A stretch of DNA of 64,000 nucleotides from Omphalotus guepiniiformis. Lineage: Eukaryota; Basidiomycota; Agaricomycetes; Agaricales; Omphalotaceae. The stretch is taken from NCBI GenBank assembly GCA_028554645.1, contig JAQOOI010000021.1:682001-746000 (forward strand). The letters run 5' to 3'. The translations under genes were made by a program, and so were the position numbers. Below the pieces are notes generated by a model. It was not told where the DNA came from. It saw only the letters and a program-made list of their open reading frames with translations, and did not search any database. Below, in pieces: positions 1 through 15,692 of the stretch (its first letter is position 1; the number at the start of each line of letters is the position of its first letter).

Positions 1-813
1 TATTTCGTGCCCATCGTTTGGTTACCTAGTAAGTGGCTGTTCAGAGGTTTCCCCAACCTAGTCACTCATGTAATTTATTTATATAGCATTCGCTAGAGAT
101 CTCAACTTGAGCAGCAGTACATCATCTCTGACAATCGCCCTGCTTAATTGTTAGCTTAATATTGTATTGAAACAGTGTTTTTTGTTTCGTACTGACGCTT
201 TGCTCTCAAGGTGGCGCGGCGCTCGGCCGTCTTTGTACGGGATATCTGTCCGACAAAATTAACCCATGGTCACTTGCATTTATATTACTTTCCTCAACCT
301 CCGCAGCCACGTTCGTCCTTTGGGGTGTCAGGCTGTCGTATAACCTCGCTGGCTTGCTAGCTTTCGGAACAACCTATGGCCTACTGGCTAGCGGATGGAG
401 CAGCGTCTGGACTGGCTTTACAAAACCATTGACAAGTAAGTTATCTCATGTTGATCTTGGCAACATTGGGTGATATCTCGTACGCAGTTCAAGATCCGAT
501 GCTTTCCACGACACTCTTCGGATATCTCATGTTCTCGCGGGGAATAGGGAGCATACTCTCTACACCTATATCTTCTGCCCTTTCCGGACTGAGCTCAACA
601 TCCTCATTATCATCATCATCGACGAATTCTACTAGCTCTGTGCGGATACATGAGCATCTTGGCTTTAAGGTCGGCGGAGGGAGATTCGAAAATATGATTA
701 TTTATGTTGGGACTTGCTTTGCGGGTGCTGCGTTGGTTTGTCTCCTAGGATGGGGCATAGAAGGCACGAAATGGGCTAGGGGAACGACAAGAAATACGAG
801 GACAAGGAACTGA
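1..813 (+). CDS. MFS transporter, monocarboxylate-permease-like, C-terminal part (5' end outside window)
   Basis: This is the 3' end of a major facilitator gene, probably of the fungal monocarboxylate-transporter-like group, a multi-pass membrane carrier. Four exons can be read: 1-31, 87-149, 211-435 and 488-813, with GT-AG introns in matching phase. The second MFS half is visible: a GRLCTGYLSDK motif (the MFS G-R-x-x-x-G-x-x-S-D loop), hydrophobic segments around AGLLAFGTTYGLLASGW, a KPLT boundary, then TTLFGYLMFSRGIGSILSTP and a last helix around FAGAALVCLLGWG, ending in a basic tail. The N-terminal half lies to the left of the window. A decayed copy of the same gene is found about 2.7 kb downstream. 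Substrate cannot be told from sequence. Confidence 0.8.
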
Positions 814-938
814 GCTCGAAACTTCTTTAGCTGGCATACTGTGGATCGAGGGTAGCAGTGCATGTATACATACATCGATTGAAATGGTAGTACACTCAGA
901 AGCTACATCAAGATATTTACATTTAAACCAAATGATTC

Positions 939-2678
939 CTATTCTGCATAAAAAGAAGTAAATATAAGACCAGCACGATTGCTTTCATTATTGAGTGGGC
1001 TATATCGAGAGCATGAGGTTGGATCTAACAGTCCTTCATAAGGTTGGTCATTTTCAAATATACTGTTGTGACAGTACATCTGTACACGTATGCCTCTCTC
1101 TTCAAGTTCCAACGGTGCAACATGTGCTTGGAATATGTCTCTGGATAAAGACCTCCCGCGTCCGAACGTGACTGTTAAAGACCGTAACTGGCTCGCCTTC
1201 GGTTCATGTAGTGCCGTGTCCGAGATCTCTGTAGGGTGTAGCTTCGACTGCAAGAACCGGAGAAGTCCTTCGTCTGATACAGAATCACATTTGGTGAGAG
1301 TGAGGTTTTGTAGAAGTGGACAGAGGGTGGAGCCAGACTCGTGGGTAGGCCCGAGGAGCTCAAGGTGAGAATCCGAGAAACATTGATACTTGGGGGCATT
1401 TATCCAAGCTTCAACGTCCAAAGAGCGAAGTGCTGGCATATGACGGAGGCATTCATGCATTGCATTCGATGAAAGGGGAAGTTTGATTTTTAGCGCCTCG
1501 AGCTGATGCAACGGAAGGGATAGAAAAGGGACTTCATCATTCACATCCTGAGAGACTGGGTTCAAAATTACATTCAAATTTACGAGGACCGAGGCGGAAA
1601 GATTGTCGAATATGCCCTTTAAACACGTCCAGTTCAGCCCGCGACGGTCGGGAGTAAGGTGAATCGACAGTGTGTGCAAGAATGGTAATTGCGCCCGTAC
1701 AAGAGCGTGAGATCCAGTCTCGTCAATGGGATTGATATCCAAATCACAATATTGCAGCCTGGGTGTCTGTATCAAGATGCTTAAAGCGTCGGCTGTAGTG
1801 AGTGCGCACGCACTCCTTAAATGCCGCAGAGTCAGTCCAGTGAGATTACGCCATGCGACAGGCAAGGTAGCGGGCTTCTGCGGAAGGTCGGAGAAAGACA
1901 ACGCACACAGGTTCGGAGCTTCAGCTATCATTTGGTTGATTGGGAGCGGGTCTGGCGGGAGAAAGGCAAGGATAGATTGAAGGTTTAACGGATCAGAGTG
2001 ATACCTGATGAGCAGTTTCTCCAAGAGCGGTACATCACATCCACGCAAGTGCGCGAACGCCTTGAGGATTCTCAAGGGCACATCGAACTGGATTCCGCGC
2101 CATCTATGACATAATGATACATAGAAAGCAACGAGAGGATTAAGGTCGCATTTTTGTGGCACATTCAACACAGGATCCTCAATGGTGAGGGAAAGAGAAA
2201 GGGGTGATGACCGCGATCTATCCAACCACAATTTTATGCCTTCTAATCTTTCATCGATTCGAAGCTGGTTGGACTGGGATGGAATGTGGATGTGGAGAGC
2301 GCACCAGAGAAGAGGAGTGGAAAGTGCGACCTCTCTCCACCGTCGGCATACTCTGGTAAGCAGGAGCGGTGCTTCATTAACGCTTCGCACCGCAAACCCG
2401 TTATCCGGCAGACAGTGAAGAAAGATATCACTTAATGTGTCGGCAGGGAGGCGTCGGAGAGTGGAAATCACCCCAAGATGGGGCTCGATGTATGAAATAA
2501 GTGCTTCTTGCACATCATAGAGCCTGTCAAGTGTTTGCAGTGAATCATTTATCTTTTTATTGACTTTGGAGAGCTGATTGTTTTGATCGATGAGCAGTGC
2601 TTTGATCTGGCTACTCTCTGCGGCAGATGGGACGTTATTGGTGCGCAACAAAGATGCAAAAGGAGAATCTGGATCCAT
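939..2678 (-). CDS. F-box protein with leucine-rich C-terminal region
   Basis: Single-exon protein of 579 residues, from the methionine at 2678; an in-frame methionine at 2789 exists, but the region between is not typical of the family. It opens with a coiled-coil stretch (about residues 25-60, IKALLIDQNNQLSKVNKK), directly followed by an F-box-like domain: LRRLPADTLSDIFLHCLP, then VCRRWREVALSTPLLW. The remainder has irregular leucine-rich repeats (for example LRHLRSACALT, LQNLTLTKCDSVSDEGLLRFL). Proteins of this architecture are very numerous in Agaricomycetes and are presumed substrate receptors of SCF ubiquitin ligases, with the F-box binding Skp1. The target is unknown. It lies between the MFS gene and its pseudogene copy. 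Confidence 0.85.
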   Translation of the reverse strand: MDPDSPFASLLRTNNVPSAAESSQIKALLIDQNNQLSKVNKKINDSLQTLDRLYDVQEALISYIEPHLGVISTLRRLPADTLSDIFLHCLPDNGFAVRSVNEAPLLLTRVCRRWREVALSTPLLWCALHIHIPSQSNQLRIDERLEGIKLWLDRSRSSPLSLSLTIEDPVLNVPQKCDLNPLVAFYVSLCHRWRGIQFDVPLRILKAFAHLRGCDVPLLEKLLIRYHSDPLNLQSILAFLPPDPLPINQMIAEAPNLCALSFSDLPQKPATLPVAWRNLTGLTLRHLRSACALTTADALSILIQTPRLQYCDLDINPIDETGSHALVRAQLPFLHTLSIHLTPDRRGLNWTCLKGIFDNLSASVLVNLNVILNPVSQDVNDEVPFLSLPLHQLEALKIKLPLSSNAMHECLRHMPALRSLDVEAWINAPKYQCFSDSHLELLGPTHESGSTLCPLLQNLTLTKCDSVSDEGLLRFLQSKLHPTEISDTALHEPKASQLRSLTVTFGRGRSLSRDIFQAHVAPLELEERGIRVQMYCHNSIFENDQPYEGLLDPTSCSRYSPLNNESNRAGLIFTSFYAE

Positions 2679-3494
2679 GGCGCTTGGCAGTGCGTAACTT
2701 GAGTAGCAGTATCTGAGGTTTGAGATGGATAAGAAAGTGGAGTGCACCTCTGAAGCTGAAGTGCTAGTTACGTCCAATGAGTCGTACAATTGGGATGGTT
2801 ACTGGGAAACAGGCGTAAGTACGCTCTCAGCGCTAAGGTCCAGGAGCTTCTATTGAATACACACGCGGCCCTTGCATAAAGTTAGTGCGGCGTACACGGT
2901 ACGAATGAACTGCTGGCTACCCTTTTATTGCATTTGTCCGATCCGTTTTATATGACCAAGGAAGGCCGTTTACGATAATCGAACATATTGTAAGTCCTTG
3001 TCGGATTCAAATTTATAATTGGACGAACTTGAACTATACGGTCGACCGAGTTTCTGCTGAACGATCCATATCCTAAGCGAAACCAGGACAGAGTTGCAGA
3101 CCTTGCGGAAAATGATGGGTTTGCGTGTAAACCGTCCAAAAAATCCGAAAAATAACGATTCGACTGGAAATGAGACAGAAACGATTGTGACATGAGCTGT
3201 TTCTTCTGGACATGGATCCGATATGCACTGAGTCGCAGGAGCCAAGTTTCGAATTTAGCTGCTCGCGGCGCCTTCCACTTCCACTTCCACCTTCGTGCTT
3301 CTAGATCGCTCCGAGTTCCAACAGTCTCATCAAGGAAACAAACTTTGAAGAAGTCAATAGCAATTCTCTCCGGATTGAACCATCTCTGCCTCCTGAGATG
3401 GAGGATTCGGAGCTTGGTCTTTTGTAAGCGAATTTTTGTGTTCAAGCGACTTTGGCAAACTGTTCACATCGGTTTCAATCTCTTGGATCTACGC
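2679..3494. other. Spacer without a convincing gene
   Basis: Contains the presumed promoter of the F-box gene. A 165-codon open frame on the minus strand at 2948-3445 has an unusual Trp/Lys-rich stretch and no recognisable domain; it is judged fortuitous. The right end runs into the degraded transporter copy. Confidence 0.4.
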
Positions 3495-4560
3495 TAACTG
3501 CGGCCTTTCTCGTAGAGGGAATCGTCTGGGGTTTCCCAGATGCGTTCGGTGTATTTCTTGACAGTGAGTTTCCAGACGTATATCTGATGTATTATGCGAT
3601 TGATATTTCTGCGTGGATTCTGCAGCGTATCTCAGCGATGCTACAACTTTGCTCTTCCTAATTGGCCCTGTGGCAAATGGAATCATCCATTGCAATCCCT
3701 ACGTCGTCTCGCATAGCAGCCACTCAAACAAATTTAGCGCCGTTCATCACACCCGTAACATCTCAGTATTCCTATCACCGACGTACTGCCATGTACATCG
3801 GGTTTGTGCTCTGCTGGGTTTCGCTATCTGCAGCTAGCTACACTACACGAGTAGGTGTGTCCAATAAATGCCTCAGCAGCACCCGCTCAACATACATTAC
3901 TTTTCAGGTCGTACATCTCGTTGCGCTACAAGATGCTTTGTACGCCATCGGAGGATGTAAGTTTTTTTTTTGTTAAAGGAAGATTGAACCAACTCGTACC
4001 ATCCCTCTTTCATCGGCCCTATTGTACTTTCCCTGCTATATTTCAGAATGGTTCCTGCACCGCAGAGGCTTCGCCAACGGGGTTCTCTTCGCCGGAACTG
4101 GAGCACATCGTCCTTCCTCTCACGTTATCAATGCTCATCTCGTTATGCGGGCCAGCGAAGACGCTCAGTATTTGGACTGGTTTCATTAAACCTTTAACCA
4201 GTAAGCTGAGTTGTCTTCTCTGCCAAGTGTCTTATTCAGAGTATTCCTCCTACCTAGCTGATGATCCAACCCTCTACACAACCCTATTCGGCATTCTTCT
4301 CTTTTCTCGGGGTGTTGGCAACATCTTCTCTACCCCTATTTCTTCTGCTCTCTCGGGCTTAAGCACATCTTCGAACATGACATTGACAAGTGTGACTACT
4401 GGACCAAAGCCTGCAAGCCTAGGCTTTCAGGTAGATGGAGGGCGGTTCGAGACAATGATAGTGTATGCGGGGTCATGTTTTGCTGGAGCGGCCCTTATCG
4501 TGCTCTTCGGCTGGGGACAGAAATCACAAGGAGTAGAGCACAGAGGGTGGTCCATGATGA
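3495..4560 (+). pseudogene. Decayed, internally deleted copy of the MFS transporter
   Basis: Conserved transporter blocks appear in order but not in one usable frame: LVEGIVWGFPDAFGVFLD, ATTLLFLIGPVANGI, YHRRTAMYIGFVLCWVS, VVHLVALQDALYAIGG, RRGFANGVLFAGTG, LPLTLSMLIS, then abruptly WTGFIKPLTS and the final block TTLFGILLFSRGVGNIFSTP. Two lesions can be seen. The reading frame shifts just after the VLFAGTG block (about 4096-4105). The sequence then jumps from the middle-loop motif GPAKTLSI directly to WTGFIKPLT, so the part corresponding to the GRLCTGYLSDK region of the copy at 1-813 is missing. C-terminal similarity to that copy (STPISSALSGL, GGRFE, FAGAAL) shows that the two are duplicates. 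A very divergent, unusually spliced gene is a less likely reading. Confidence 0.7.
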
Positions 4561-4629
4561 ACATCATTAGTCATTTATCATGCTGTCATACATTACAGAA
4601 CTCTTCCCGGACCCTACTCTATGAGTCTA

Positions 4630-8460
<3,831 letters not shown>

Positions 8461-9493
8461 TGTCGTATTTGAAGCCTAAAAAGAAGAAAAAGACCGAATT
8501 TTGGCGTGCGTTGAAGCTTGTTGAAGGCTGAGTGACTGGCACGTGATGCACTTTGCCGGAGATTCGGGCCGAATATGTGTTTACAGTGCACGATTTTCCT
8601 CTTTCCCGTCTGTGAGGCTGGATGACAGCCAATCTCTTCTCAAGTTCTGGGTCTCTTTGAATTGTTGATCCTATTCAGATGGTCGAAATGCTCAAATCGT
8701 GCTTGTTACATGAACATTCCATCAAGAACTTGATAAAAATAATGTAAAGGGTATCCTCGAACGTGTGTTATAACCAGGGCCTGCTAGACGAAAAGCTAGA
8801 ACGGCTCTTGGGGCGAGCAATAGCATGCGGTATCAAGCTATATCAAGTTCGAGCCGAGATATAGTGGTGCGTTTCAATGGTCCATCTGGCCTGTGTTTGT
8901 CTAATACAAATTTCCCAGCTCATTTATAGATGGACAATTGGAATGAAACGTTTCTTTTGACAACCTTTATGTGCTACCCAGAACCCACCCTTACGAACGT
9001 GATGAGCTTGCGCTAAATTCCTCCGTGTGTGTACAGAAGACTGCTGCGGGACATACAGTTCTTTTCTCATGACGAATCATCAAGCCAGTTTCCAAGTTCC
9101 GGAGTCCGAATGTTACTTGTAAGGCTGAGAACTCTCACCTTGGGTTATGTGCTCCCTAGCTTCGGTAGAGTATTCAGACTCATCGGGGAAGAAGTGGTCA
9201 GCGGTCCAATGAAGCACGAGTCCAGACATTGGATGTCCGATCCGCAGCTGATTCACTGCAACCTGCTGCCTTTGGAATGACCAGTAGTACTGGATTGGCT
9301 ATGAAAGAGACTTTCCCTGGAAGTAATTATGTCCTGGAGCGCCACACAAAGTACTTGGAAGATCGATGACGAAATCTTGATTGCCATGTGTGGTATTGGC
9401 GTAGATAAGGCGTTTGACAGGTCGTGATGTATATATATCACCCTCTGACGACCTTTGCTCCACCTCCTTCCTTTTACTCTCGACTCTCTGGCG
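8461..9493. other. Intergenic region between divergent genes
   Basis: Separates the RecQ gene (-) from the DUF2235 gene (+) and should contain both promoters. No conserved open frame or repeat was recognised. A TATA-like stretch (tatatatcac) lies about 65 bases upstream of the DUF2235 start. Confidence 0.5.
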
Positions 9494-11327
9494 ATGTCTG
9501 ACGACAAGCCAGACACGAAATTGCCTCGAATTCACGTTCTTTGCTTCGATGGCACGGCTGATGAATATGATACGACGGTAATCATCTCATTGTCGCGCTT
9601 CTTTTCATCTGGAAACTCACTCTAAATATTAGAACACGAACGTCGTCAAATTCTTCTCGCTCTTGAAGAAGAATAACTGTGATCAGCAGTCGTGCTATTA
9701 TCAGGCTGGAATAGGTACATTCTTCCCGCCGGGCATGGTCTCTCCTCTATTCCAATGGTGTGCAAAGGTCCTCGACGAGGCATTTGCGTGGTGCGTTCGC
9801 TAGCTATTCGTATCCCATTCCGCACTTACCCTTAAGCCGGACTAATACCAGGTACTTGAATGCCCATGTGATGGACGGATACCGGTTCTTGATGCAGAAT
9901 TACCGCGATGGGGACAAAATCTGCCTTTTCGGTGATTGGAATCTTCTCTAATTCCTGAGATCCGAACTCACCGTATTGACATATATGGGCGTTTAGGCTT
10001 CTCTCGCGGCGCATACACTGCACGTGCATTGGCAGGAATGCTGTACAAAGTGGGTACCAAATTCGAACCAGATACACCCTATAATCTCAATGAATCATAA
10101 GGTCGGGCTGCTACCTCGCGACAATCAAGAACAGATCCCGTTCGCATACAAGCTATACGTCCGGGAAGATGCTGTTGGGAAAGAACTGTGTGCAGGATTT
10201 AAGAATACATACTGTCAAAGTGTCAGAGTCGAATTTTTGGGTGTGTGGTACGTGTATCACCCATGGTTTACTCCGCATATATTTAACATAAAAATACAGG
10301 GAGACCGTTGCATCAGTTGGCATCGTGGCGACCAAAACCCTTCCATTCACGAACTCGAACAGCTCCATCAAGACATTCCGCCATGCTCTATCACTCGACG
10401 AAGTGCGTTGCTATCAGAAGGTGCCTAAAACTTACCTGACCCTTTTTTAGCACCGTGCCCGGTTTAAGCCAAACCTATTCCATCGCGAAAGTCCGGGCGA
10501 ACCAGATGTGATGGAAGGCTTCAAACGCAACAGTATTTCCGACTACTTTCGAAAAAAGTTGCACCTGAACGGACGGAGGTCGAAGTACTCTTCCAAGTCT
10601 GAGAGCCAATACCCACCAACAGACGTCCTGGAGGTTTGGTTTTCAGGCTGTCATTCAGGTTAGTGGGCTGGGGTGGAGCAATACGAGATATCTGTCATGT
10701 GATTCTCTGACGAAGGACCTAATTTCACGACTGGACAGACGTAGGAGGTGGCTCGGTGGGCAACACTACGAAGCAAAGCCTCGCTAATATTCCTCTTCGG
10801 TGGATGGTTGAACAAGTCATGGCTTCCCAATGTGGAATCCTCTTCAGTGACGAAGCGCTTTGGGAGCTCAATATACCTGTGAATAGTGCTCCCTCCGGTC
10901 AACCTCCTCTGTCGCCCTCCTCCCAAGAATCAAGTCCTAACCCGGGCTCCGGCTCGGCCGACTCGGATGCTGGAGATGAGTGGCAAAATCTCGATAAAGT
11001 AGACGCTGTACAGCCTCTTCACGACCAGCTAGTTTTGGACAAATTGTGGTGGATCGTGGAGGTACTCCCTTTGATGTCGACCTGGCAGGATGCGAAGGGG
11101 GTATGGCATACGAAATACAGGTAAGTGCACCTTTTCTTCTTTATTTAACATCAAATATGCTCATTAGCCAACATCGACATTACAGATGGAATCTTGGTAG
11201 AGGTCGTTACATTGACGCCGAACGCCCGTACTTCCATGTTACGGTCAAAGAAAGGATAGCTGATGCTGCTCTTTCGTATAAACCGAAGGCGAATTGGAGA
11301 GAGGGTAGTCAGGTTTATATCGACTGA
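9494..11327 (+). CDS. DUF2235 protein (T6SS Tle1-like phospholipase fold)
   Basis: Alpha/beta-hydrolase-like protein of the DUF2235 family, which includes bacterial Tle1 phospholipases; fungal members are uncharacterised. Exons join cleanly: exon 1 is 9494-9577, exon 2 starts at 9633, and most other introns are 50-60 bases. Signature blocks in order: HVLCFDGTADEYDTTNTNVV (nucleophile-fold entry), YYQAGIGTFFPPG, DGYRFLMQNYRDGDKICLFG spliced to FSRGAYTARALAGML (the GFSRGAY nucleophile elbow with catalytic Ser), VEFLGVWETVASVG, WFSGCHSDVGGG (catalytic Asp/His region, split by an intron), ANIPLRWMVEQ and a C-terminal WNLGRGRYI block. All motifs expected for an active hydrolase are present. No signal peptide was seen, so it is probably intracellular. 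The substrate is unknown. Confidence 0.9.
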
Positions 11328-11938
11328 TCGATCGTTCACGACTTTTTTTCACTGTGTACTTTTCGGACTATTTCTCGACCATGGACCGACGGTCGTTACT
11401 TCGTCGCCCGCTCTCTTTTTGGCTTGACATGAAGCACTATATTTTAGCGGAGCCGCTAGAATAACTTATGGCTAATTTGCTTTGTGGTTGGTTTCACGAT
11501 AATGACATTGAATGATTTTGGAAGGTTTCGCGTCGGCGAGAGTGAAGGTCTATGGGACGCATACATTCATCTTCATCATCGTGTCGTTATAAGGTTCCAA
11601 GGACACAGTTTCTGCACACGGGGATTTATGTACCAACACAGAAATTCATTCCATTCCTAATCAAAAATATGTATATAAGTAAGCTTTTGTGACGAATGTG
11701 AACCGTCTGAAGATGTTCAAAGTACTTCCCAACTCTCAAGTGAAACTCTTTCACAAATTCACATCGGGGTGCACCCTAGACAACCATTTTGCTCACAGTT
11801 TCCAGAATATGATATTATGATGGTTGTTCACATTCGCTGAGTCTACCTGAGGGCTATCCCTTTCTTCCTTCCCCCACGTATCTCCTTCTTCAGTGGCCTG
11901 TCGGTCGTCATTGTAAATCAGCACCGAGCAGTTGAGCG
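11328..11938. other. Intergenic region
   Basis: AT-rich spacer between two plus-strand genes, with likely 3' UTR and promoter sequence. No repeat, RNA or conserved frame was recognised. Confidence 0.4.
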
Positions 11939-13679
11939 ATGCCCTCTCACTCCAGCAAGCCTCCCAAAGATCAGCGTGATGAGTCGGTAGTGGCCGAGAG
12001 CGAAACTGAAGAGCCTGAAAGTAATGCCAGTGCCATCAACTTCAGCAAGAAGACAAAGCGGTGGTTTATAGATGAATGTCGCCGTCGTGGCTCTTTGCAG
12101 GATCGGCGAGCTTGGATTGTAGCTAATTCAGGGAAGGTAAGCAAACCACGGCGCTAGTCCCGACAATACCTCGTCCATCTCATCGAAACATTTCAAAAAA
12201 GGCGTGCACCAGATGCATACAAAAGAATATACCTTGCGTTCCAATTCAAGATTATCCATGTTGCGAAGCATGCAGAGAGGCTAAAACGAATGGTAAATGT
12301 TCGCGAACGATTGAAGAGAAAAAGACGCGTATTATGCGCGTTATGAATCTGACTGATCAAGAGTATGACGAGCTCCTACATTGGTTTGAGAAGTGGAGGT
12401 CGATGGAGGGTATTGGTACGATGGAGGGCTTGGACTCTGAAACCAACTTGAAGGAAGTCACCACGGTGGACGGAGCATCGGAGAAGTCTGAAAATCGAAG
12501 TAGTAAAGGACGACTCTTGAAGGAGGTGGAAAGGGAGCAGGAAGGAAAGTTTACTAGTAATCGGAACGCGTCGCAAACCAGTGGGCAATTCGGTGGAAAA
12601 GTAACGCCTATAGGTAGCCCGAGCTCCAAGGTATGGTTATTATACAATCTGTTTGAAACACAAGGTGATATTCGCCAATAGCGCGCGCCTCCTGTGAAGC
12701 CGAAAGCAAGGGTAAGCTTTGCGGAGCATGATATGGCAAATAGGTCAGTTCATTCTTCGCCGCTCGCCGCTTTACAACCCAAACTTACTGCTTAGTGCTT
12801 TGGTGGTAGTACATCCAAAGCTACCAAGAAACGGCATAATCACAATGACAGTTCCAAAAGATCGTACGTACTTTTCCGACATTCATTCTTTACAGGGTTG
12901 CTTACAGTGTCATCAGGCGCAATCAAACCAAGGAATCAACTACTTCACCTGATAATTCAGAAGAATCGTCGTAAGTCACCATACGCTGCTGGTTTGTGTG
13001 TGTGAAGTTTGATTTCGCGTTTCGCGTCAGGCAATCCACACCTGAGCCACCTGTTATAAACTCCGTCAAGAAGCCTAAACCCTCAGGTGGCGGAAACAAA
13101 ACTCGCAGAATGCGACCTTACAGGCCAATTACTAGATTGATCAGTTTCAGTGAGGACGAAGGAAGCGAGAAAGACAAAACACTATCGAGTCGCCCTCGAA
13201 AAGAGCTTATCCGATTTGATGACGAATGCGAATTCCAGCCTGAACAAGAACCTATCGAGGTCGAGAAACCACGGATTCCACCCTCGTCAAAGGTCAACTC
13301 AACTAGTAGTACCGAACGTAAGACTTTCCACTCGCTGCCTAGTACTGTAATCCCTTTGCTCATCCCAGGAAAAGTTTTCGTACAGTTGCACGTCATTAAG
13401 CGACATCTGGAAGTTGCGATGAAAGACATCGAGCGGACAAATCCTGCATGGAGAAGGCTGAACGAGGTTTCAGATGAGATCAGAAAGTTGGCAGATTCTC
13501 ACCTTGACGCTGTGGACTCGCGCGGGGGTCTAGGTATCGGTGGTTCATCGGTTTCTGAAGAGCGCGATTTTGACTTTGACCTGCTCCAATCTCCTCCTCG
13601 TAAAAAGTTCAAGACTGGCTTGAGCAGTTACAGTACACCCGACTTTGCTAGAAAGAAGGCCTCAAGGTCGAGCAGGTAA
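11939..13679 (+). CDS. Uncharacterised protein with N-terminal Cys cluster
   Basis: Multi-exon gene not recognised by name. Exon 1 (11939-12136) encodes MPSHSSKPPKDQRDES, an acidic stretch and KKTKRWFIDECRRRGS. Exon 2 (from 12202) opens with a compact cysteine cluster ACTRCIQKNIPCVP ... YPCCEACREAKTNGKCSR, reminiscent of, but not matching, a fungal Zn2Cys6 spacing, then a helical NLTDQEYDELLHWFEKW. Small exons follow. A last exon (about 13029-13679) is basic and Ser/Pro-rich (KKPKPSGGGNKTRRMRPYRP) and ends in a helical region VFVQLHVIKRHLEVAMKDIE and SPPRKKFKTG. The Cys cluster plus basic regions suggest a nuclear or DNA-associated role; this is inference. Middle exon borders (12.63-13.03 kb) are tentative. 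Confidence 0.65.
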
Positions 13680-14029
13680 AGCAAGCACGATGGTGATACA
13701 GTTCTTTAGTTGCTTGCGAGTTTGTTTTCTTGAAAAGAATGGCTAGGCTTGGCCCCTGTAGTACCTCTCGCAAAAAGCCGGTTATGAAGATATTGAATAC
13801 TAGAGTTCCGGGAGTAGTACTATTCTTCCATCGCAGCGACATAAGTTTTGATACGTTTATACGACATTTTCCTGGGCTACCTCGAATTTGCTAGTCAATC
13901 GAATCCGAATCAATATTGGTCCATTGGAATTTGGAAGAAAGTTGTGAGCAAATCCTAGAGCGCTTGAAGTTGATTTGTCATCCTTCGGGTCACTTACGGT
14001 TAGACGCTCAATAATTTTTTGCGACAAAG

Positions 14030-15493
14030 ATGCCGTCCACTACATCCACCAAAGGTCTCTCAAAAAAGACTTCATCGCCGGACAAGGCTTCTAAAAATTC
14101 AAAGAAGGCTGAACAGCCGAAAAAGCATGCTTTAGAGCTGGCACCAGAACCAGAACCAACGGTATCGTCTGATGAGGACGAAGAAGACGAGGACAGTGAC
14201 AATGGCGGCGTCGACGAAAAAGGGTTGGAGAGGCTTATGAATGCGCTCGGAGATGATGGGTTGGATGAGTTTGAACAAGCTCAGCTTAGGCTTGCGATGG
14301 GAGATGGCGAAGGGTCTGATGAGGTTGAGGAGGATGAGGATGAGGGAGATGAAGACGAAGAAGGGGAGGGCAGTGAAGAGGTTGATGGTGAAGAAGACCA
14401 AGAGGAAGATGATAGTGAGGACGAGGAAGCTGAAGATCAGGATATGGAAGAGGAGGAAGATATAGCGCTTGAAGATGCGGATGACATCGACGAGGACGCT
14501 GTACCTCGACAAAAAGTCGAGATTGACAATGAGGTGCTTATTTTTGTTCTCTTATATCTATCATCCCTTGAATTCATCCATTTCACTATCTAGGTTGCTC
14601 TCGCACGGATTAGAGAATCAATACAGCTCGACCCATCTATGCCATGGACGGAGACATTATCATTATCATATCCTCACACCATCGACGTCGACGTGAACGA
14701 CGATCTAAATCGTGAATTAGCTTTGTAAGTTTGCCCACCAACTCTTCCTACTCCCTTTTAACCTTTCCTTCCTTTAGCTACAAACAAGCCCTTCACGGAG
14801 CCCAAGAAGCCAAAAAATTAGCAACAAAACTCAACTTCCCATTCACTCGTCCTTCAGACTACTTTGCTGAAATGGTTAAAAACGACGGACACATGGAACG
14901 TATACGGCAGCGATTATTAGACGAGAGTGCTTCCATCAAGAAGAGTGATGAAAAGAGGAAGGAGAGAGAGGGGAAGAAGTTTGGGAAACAAGTTCAAATT
15001 GAAAAACTAAAGGAACGAGAGAAAGGAAAGAAAGAGATGGAAGAGAGACTCAAGGGGCTCAAACGAAGTAAGTTCCGATGCTATCCCATTCTTCAAGAGG
15101 CTTAAATAACTGACCAATCTCTCAGAACGCAAAGACATCCTAGAAAACCCAACCGCAGACGACGACGCGTTCGATATAGCAGTCGAAGACGCCATCTCCG
15201 ACCGTCCAGCTAAACGCGGACGAGCTGGCTCCAGTGCCGGAGGCTCGAAAATCTCCCGGCAATCCAGGGATAAGAAGTACGGCTTTGGCGGCGCTGGCAG
15301 ACGATCGAAACAAAATACTAAAGAGTCCACTGACAATTTTGACTTTGGCTCTAGGAAAGGTGCTGGTGGAAGAGGTGGTGGTGGTGCTCGCGGTGGCGGA
15401 CGTGGTGGACGTGGTGGTAGAGGTGGTGGTAGAGGTGGAGGAGCTAAACGACTGGGCAAGTCTAGACGTATGGATGCACGCAGTAAATCATAG
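14030..15493 (+). CDS. EBP2: rRNA-processing protein EBP2
   Basis: EBP2 is a nucleolar factor needed for 27S pre-rRNA processing and 60S subunit assembly. The N-terminus is a long acidic region (residues about 40-165, almost all Glu/Asp). The conserved core follows: VALARIRESIQLDPSMPWTE, LAFYKQALHGAQEAKKLATK, FTRPSDYFAEMVKNDGHMER, then a basic coiled coil with KKFGKQVQIEKLKERE, RKRKDILENP, the SRDKKYGFGG block and a Gly/Arg-rich GAR tail ending GKSRRMDARSKS. Four exons are evident. Three short introns (14534-14593, about 14726-14778 and about 15067-15126) are spliced in phase. The order of domains and the length (about 430 residues) match the family. Confidence 0.93.
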
Positions 15494-15692
15494 TACTTGG
15501 AGAATATCCACCCTTCTTGACCGTCGTATACTGTGAAATTGATTGCATTACTGAGGACTCAAAAAAGTCCCCAGGAGTTCTTTAACGATATCTAGATACT
15601 AACTGCTTGACGTACAGTACAGATTTACACTGAATATACCGATATGTAGTCTGAGTCCTCATCTCCACTTCTATACGAGTTAATCCATCGCA

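Noticed and set aside
2948..3445. 165-codon minus-strand frame with WKWKWK
   Set aside because: No family features, no promoter or splice support; composition looks accidental.
14008..15459. Minus-strand frames rich in Ser or Pro opposite EBP2
   Set aside because: They are shadows of the acidic region and the Gly/Arg tail of EBP2.
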